Part shown: positions 5,870 through 9,213 of the stretch, one piece after another
How positions within the stretch are numbered: position 1 is the first letter of the stretch
How the letters are laid out: each line of letters begins with the position of its first letter
Source: Pseudomonadota bacterium
GTDB taxonomy: Bacteria; Pseudomonadota; Gammaproteobacteria; CAMYNG01
Direction: 5' to 3'
Assembly: GCA_020347585.1 (NCBI GenBank)
Contig: CP070733.1
Location: 1,008,643-1,017,855 of the forward strand
DNA length: 9,213 bases
The notes under the pieces: model-generated
Database searches by the model: none
The model's input: only the letters and a program-made list of their open reading frames with translations
Told to the model about the DNA's origin: nothing
Made by a program: the position numbers and the translations under genes

Positions 5870-8548
5870 GTGGGGAACCATTATCTGGATCGATTGTTCT
5901 CGCCGCGCGGCGTAGCCGTATTTGGCGCCAACAACCGCAAGGATTCGGTGGGCGGTCGGGTGTTTCACAACTTGCTCGCGGACGGATTTCCCGGCCCCGT
6001 TTTTCCAATCAATCCCAAGCATCGCAAGGTGGGACGGCGCACCTGCTATGCGTCATTGCGCGATGTGCCGGAAGCGGTCGATCTTGCGGTCATCGTCACA
6101 CCGGCGCCCACCGTGCCTGCAATTGTGCGCGAGTGCGGTGAACATGGGGTGCGTGCCGCAATCGTGATATCAGCGGGGTTCGGCGAGGTTGCGGGTAAGG
6201 GACATGACCTGCAGGATCAACTGCTGGATGCCGCGCGACAGTACAACATGCGCATCCTGGGCCCCAATTGCCTCGGCATGATTCGACCGCACAGTCAGCT
6301 CAATGCCACGTTCAGCAAAAATACCGCAAAACCCGGCAGCCTGGCGTTGGTGTCACAGTCCGGGGCCCTGTGTACAGCGATCCTCGATTGGGCGGAATCA
6401 CGTCGCATTGGCTTTTCCGCAATGATTTCGATGGGTGATGCGGCGGATCTTGATTTTGGTGACATCCTCGACTTCCTTGCCCTCGATCCCATGACGCATA
6501 GTATTCTGCTTTACGTCGAGGGCATCAGCAATGCGCGTGGCTTTATCAGCGGGCTACGCGTTGCCGCGCGCATGAAACCGGTGATTGTCATCAAGTCGGG
6601 GCGCCACGAGGAAGGCACCCGGGCCGCCGTGTCACACACTGGGGCATTGATTGGCGCAGACGATGCCTTTGATGCGGCGCTGCAGCGCGCCGGTGCGGTG
6701 CGCGCGTTCACCGTCGAGCAACTGTTCGCTGCCGCGCAACTGCTGGCAACGCAGCGCACGGTAGGTGGCAACCGGCTTGCCATCGTTACCAACGCCGGCG
6801 GGCCCGGCGTGATGGCGACCGATCGCGCAACGGATCTCGGCGTGCGCCTCGCACCGCTGGTCGCGGAAACGATCGCGAAACTTGACTCACAACTCCCAGA
6901 TCACTGGTCTCACGGTAACCCTGTCGACATTCTCGGTGACGCACCGCCCGAACGCTACCACGCTGCGGTAAGCGCATGCCTTGAAGATGACGAGGTGGAC
7001 GGTGTACTGGTGATGTTAACGCCCCAGGCGATGACGCGCCCGCAAGAGGCGGCACAGGCTGTGATTGATGCGCGCGGTGTACAAAACAAGCCGGTGCTGG
7101 CGTGCTGGATGGGTGAGACCCAGGTGGCAGGAGCACGGCAGTTGTTTGCCGAGAATCGGGTACCGTCGTTTCCCAATCCCGAGGCCTCGGTCGAGGCATT
7201 TGCCTACCTGGCAACCTACCACCGCAACCAGCAATTGCTAATGCAGGTTCCCGGCCCCCGCGGGAGGATGGGCGAGCCGGATGCTGAAGGCGCACGCATG
7301 ATCATCGAAGGCGCGCTTGAAGAACACCGCAGCATGCTTAACCCGCTGGAAGCCAAGGCGCTGCTCACGGCATTTCGTATTCCGGTCGTGCCGATGATCG
7401 AGGCACACTCGGCAAATGAGGCACTGGTGGCGGCCGAATCGCTCAGGTTCCCGGTGGTACTCAAGATCAACTCGCCGGATATTACCCACAAGTCCGATGT
7501 GCGCGGCGTGCGCCTGAACATCACCAACGCGCAGGCTGTGCGAAGCAACTACAACGAACTGTTGGCCGCGGTACGCGAGACCCAGCCCGATGCCGAGATC
7601 GCCGGGGTCACGGTCGAACCGATGGTAATCAAGCCGCATGGCCGCGAGCTTATCGTCGGCGTGGTGCGCGACCCGGTGTTCGGGCCGGTGATTAGCTTCG
7701 GATCGGGAGGCACCGAGGTCGAAATTCTGCGCGACAGGGCGGTGGCGCTACCGCCCCTTAATACCTATCTCTCCAAGTGTCTGATCCAGCAGACTCGGGC
7801 TTATCGCCTGCTCGGCGAGTTCCGCAACCTGCCGCCGGCGGACCTGGAGGCGCTTAAACAGGTGTTGCGTCGTGTGTCCGAGATGGTCTGTGCGCTGCCG
7901 CAGATACGCGAACTGGACATCAATCCGTTGCTCGCAGACGAAGCGGGCACGGTGGCGGTGGATGTGCGCGTGGTTATTGAACATGCTGCGCACAGCGCGG
8001 ATCGATTCGCCCACATGGCGATACACCCCTACCCCGGACACCTTACCAGTGGCTGGCAACTGGTCGACGGCACCGACATCTTTATTCGGCCCATACGGCC
8101 CGAGGATGCCGAAATTGAGCAGCGCTTCGTGCGCGAGCTCTCTCCGAAGTCGCGCTACTTTCGTTTCATGCAGGGGCTCCGAGAACTCACACCCCAAATG
8201 CTGGTGCGCTTCACCCAAATCGACTATGACCGCGAACTCGCCCTCCTTGCGGTGGTGCGGCGCGCTGCCGATGAACTCGAGGTCGGCGTCGCTCGCTATG
8301 GCATGAACCCCGATCGCGAAAGCTGTGAGTTCGCACTGGTGGTGGCGGATGCGTGGCAGCGACGCGGCATCGGCACGCAATTGATGAACTGTCTGATCGA
8401 TGCGGCGCGTGACAAGGGATTCAAGACGATGACCGGCGAAATCCTGACCGAAAACACACCAATGTTAAAACTGGTTTCCAGCCTCGGATTTGAGGTGCGT
8501 GCCAGCGCGGACGATCCGTCCATCAAAGCGGTACGCCGGCGTTTATAG
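5870..8548 (+). CDS. ADP-forming acetyl-CoA synthetase fused to GNAT acetyltransferase (PatZ/Pat-like)
   Basis: 892 residues from GTG, close to E. coli PatZ (886). Domains in order: CoA-binding Rossmann domain (about 8-135, GVAVFGA near 14-20), succinyl-CoA-ligase-like domains (about 150-460, VSQSGAL and SHTGAL), ATP-grasp (about 489-710, THKSDVRGV) and C-terminal GNAT (about 733-892). The GNAT has E820 in CEFALVV and the acetyl-CoA loop QRRGIG from Q830. In ADP-forming synthetases a phospho-His sits in SHTG; here it is present as H256, and the ATP-grasp His is present as H540. The synthetase half could therefore be active (acetyl-CoA + ADP + Pi to acetate + ATP + CoA), unlike enteric Pat, whose synthetase half is, as I recall, catalytically dead. 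The GNAT part may acetylate Lys of metabolic enzymes such as Acs. It is divergent from the deacetylase, and the two form a plausible writer/eraser pair. Confidence 0.9.
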   Translation: MGNHYLDRLFSPRGVAVFGANNRKDSVGGRVFHNLLADGFPGPVFPINPKHRKVGRRTCYASLRDVPEAVDLAVIVTPAPTVPAIVRECGEHGVRAAIVISAGFGEVAGKGHDLQDQLLDAARQYNMRILGPNCLGMIRPHSQLNATFSKNTAKPGSLALVSQSGALCTAILDWAESRRIGFSAMISMGDAADLDFGDILDFLALDPMTHSILLYVEGISNARGFISGLRVAARMKPVIVIKSGRHEEGTRAAVSHTGALIGADDAFDAALQRAGAVRAFTVEQLFAAAQLLATQRTVGGNRLAIVTNAGGPGVMATDRATDLGVRLAPLVAETIAKLDSQLPDHWSHGNPVDILGDAPPERYHAAVSACLEDDEVDGVLVMLTPQAMTRPQEAAQAVIDARGVQNKPVLACWMGETQVAGARQLFAENRVPSFPNPEASVEAFAYLATYHRNQQLLMQVPGPRGRMGEPDAEGARMIIEGALEEHRSMLNPLEAKALLTAFRIPVVPMIEAHSANEALVAAESLRFPVVLKINSPDITHKSDVRGVRLNITNAQAVRSNYNELLAAVRETQPDAEIAGVTVEPMVIKPHGRELIVGVVRDPVFGPVISFGSGGTEVEILRDRAVALPPLNTYLSKCLIQQTRAYRLLGEFRNLPPADLEALKQVLRRVSEMVCALPQIRELDINPLLADEAGTVAVDVRVVIEHAAHSADRFAHMAIHPYPGHLTSGWQLVDGTDIFIRPIRPEDAEIEQRFVRELSPKSRYFRFMQGLRELTPQMLVRFTQIDYDRELALLAVVRRAADELEVGVARYGMNPDRESCEFALVVADAWQRRGIGTQLMNCLIDAARDKGFKTMTGEILTENTPMLKLVSSLGFEVRASADDPSIKAVRRRL

Positions 8549-8611
8549 AAAACTCCACGCCGTGCTCACACCGCGCATATGAGGTTCAACGCTACCAGCA
8601 GGTCGCTAACG

Positions 8612-9157
8612 ATGACGAAAAATCCCATTGCAGCCGCACTATGTACCTTTGCCCTGGCATTGGTCGTCACGTCGAGCCATGCGGAACAGCCGTATCGAAC
8701 CGTCAGCCTTGGCAAGACATGCTCGGTGTCAATTCCCACAGCATGGAAGGAGGAACCAGTACACTGGAATATGCCGGGCGTAATCCAGAAAAGTGCCGTG
8801 CATCACGAGTTGACACGGTATAAGCATGGCGGGCTGACCTTCGAAGTCAGTTGTTTTAAATCCAAGCGCTCGGCACGAACCGGCAGCGCTGAAAGCCAGG
8901 CAGTTACGCGACTGTCGAGTGCGCCCGATGTCACGGATTTCAGCTACGAGTGCAAGCCGCACAAGGTCACTGGTGCCGCTTCGCGGCGCTGTGAAATGCG
9001 CTACAAGGAGCGCGGCCAGCCAGTGCACCTTTCGACCCTCTATATCTTTCCGGACAAGGATCCCAACGTCGAATGCTCACTGGCAGCCGCCTACCCCGGG
9101 TCGAGCAGCCGCAAGGAAATTGACCGCGTGTTCGCATCCGTCAAGCTGGCGAAATAG
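8612..9157 (+). CDS. Exported small protein of unknown function
   Basis: 181 residues from ATG 8612. A signal peptide is visible: Lys at position 3, hydrophobic core about 6-19, and SHA at 22-24 before Glu, a good signal peptidase I site. The Cys at 11 is not in a lipobox, so a lipoprotein is unlikely. The mature part of about 157 residues is basic and contains five Cys, an odd number, so at least one is unpaired or used between molecules. The N-terminal YRTVSLGKTCSVSIP and the later WKEEP resemble periplasmic domains that begin with a beta strand, but I do not recognise a family. An in-frame ATG at 8579 would put 11 residues before the signal and has no ribosome site; AGCAGG lies about nine bases before 8612. 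The gene begins 63 bases after the acetyltransferase fusion stop and may be co-transcribed. The 56 bases after it show nothing I can name. Confidence 0.7.
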   Translation: MTKNPIAAALCTFALALVVTSSHAEQPYRTVSLGKTCSVSIPTAWKEEPVHWNMPGVIQKSAVHHELTRYKHGGLTFEVSCFKSKRSARTGSAESQAVTRLSSAPDVTDFSYECKPHKVTGAASRRCEMRYKERGQPVHLSTLYIFPDKDPNVECSLAAAYPGSSSRKEIDRVFASVKLAK

Positions 9158-9213
9158 CAGGCAGGCTGTGTGATCAATCCAGAGCACGGGGTGGCGGCGG
9201 GTTGAGCACAAGC

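Overview
The window is part of a GC-rich (roughly 60% by eye) bacterial chromosome with compact, standard gene packing. No taxonomic marker is present. The FNR/Anr-type operators, the DksA-like protein and a PatZ-like acetyltransferase all point to a proteobacterium, probably a gamma or beta lineage with a low-oxygen life style. That placement is inference. I see no insertion sequence, tRNA, rRNA or CRISPR, and no obvious change in base composition.

Layout. The left end (1-1997, minus strand) is the start of a cytosolic group 3b [NiFe]-hydrogenase (sulfhydrogenase-type) operon, in order hydB (beta, two 4Fe-4S clusters), hydG (gamma, FAD/NAD(P)/2Fe-2S) and hydD (delta, small subunit, cut by the window edge). 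The genes are joined by ATGA stop/start overlaps. A 267-base divergent intergenic region (1998-2264) holds two near-perfect FNR/Anr boxes and a perfect 14-bp palindrome. To the right on the plus strand come a DksA/TraR-type zinc-finger protein (2265-2651) and, 10 bases later, a fusion of an aminoglycoside-phosphotransferase-like domain with a P-loop kinase (2662-4242). A third FNR-like box precedes a Host_attach-family protein (4414-4860). Converging on it is a class II HDAC-like deacetylase (4873-5790, minus). Divergent from that is an 892-residue ADP-forming acetyl-CoA synthetase fused to a GNAT acetyltransferase (5870-8548). The last gene (8612-9157) encodes a small exported protein of unknown function.

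How it may fit together. Three FNR-type operators within about 2.2 kb, one at exactly -41.5 from a plausible start site, suggest an oxygen-responsive island. It would couple reversible H2/NAD(P)H metabolism to a transcription modulator (DksA-like), a kinase-like fusion and a Host_attach protein. Beside this lies a putative protein-acetylation writer (PatZ-like) and eraser (HDAC-like) pair, transcribed divergently from a 79-base spacer in which I find no FNR box. The individual families are known. The possible novelty lies in the combination: redox gas metabolism, acetate/acetyl-CoA energetics and acylation control under a shared anaerobic regulator. This remains a hypothesis.
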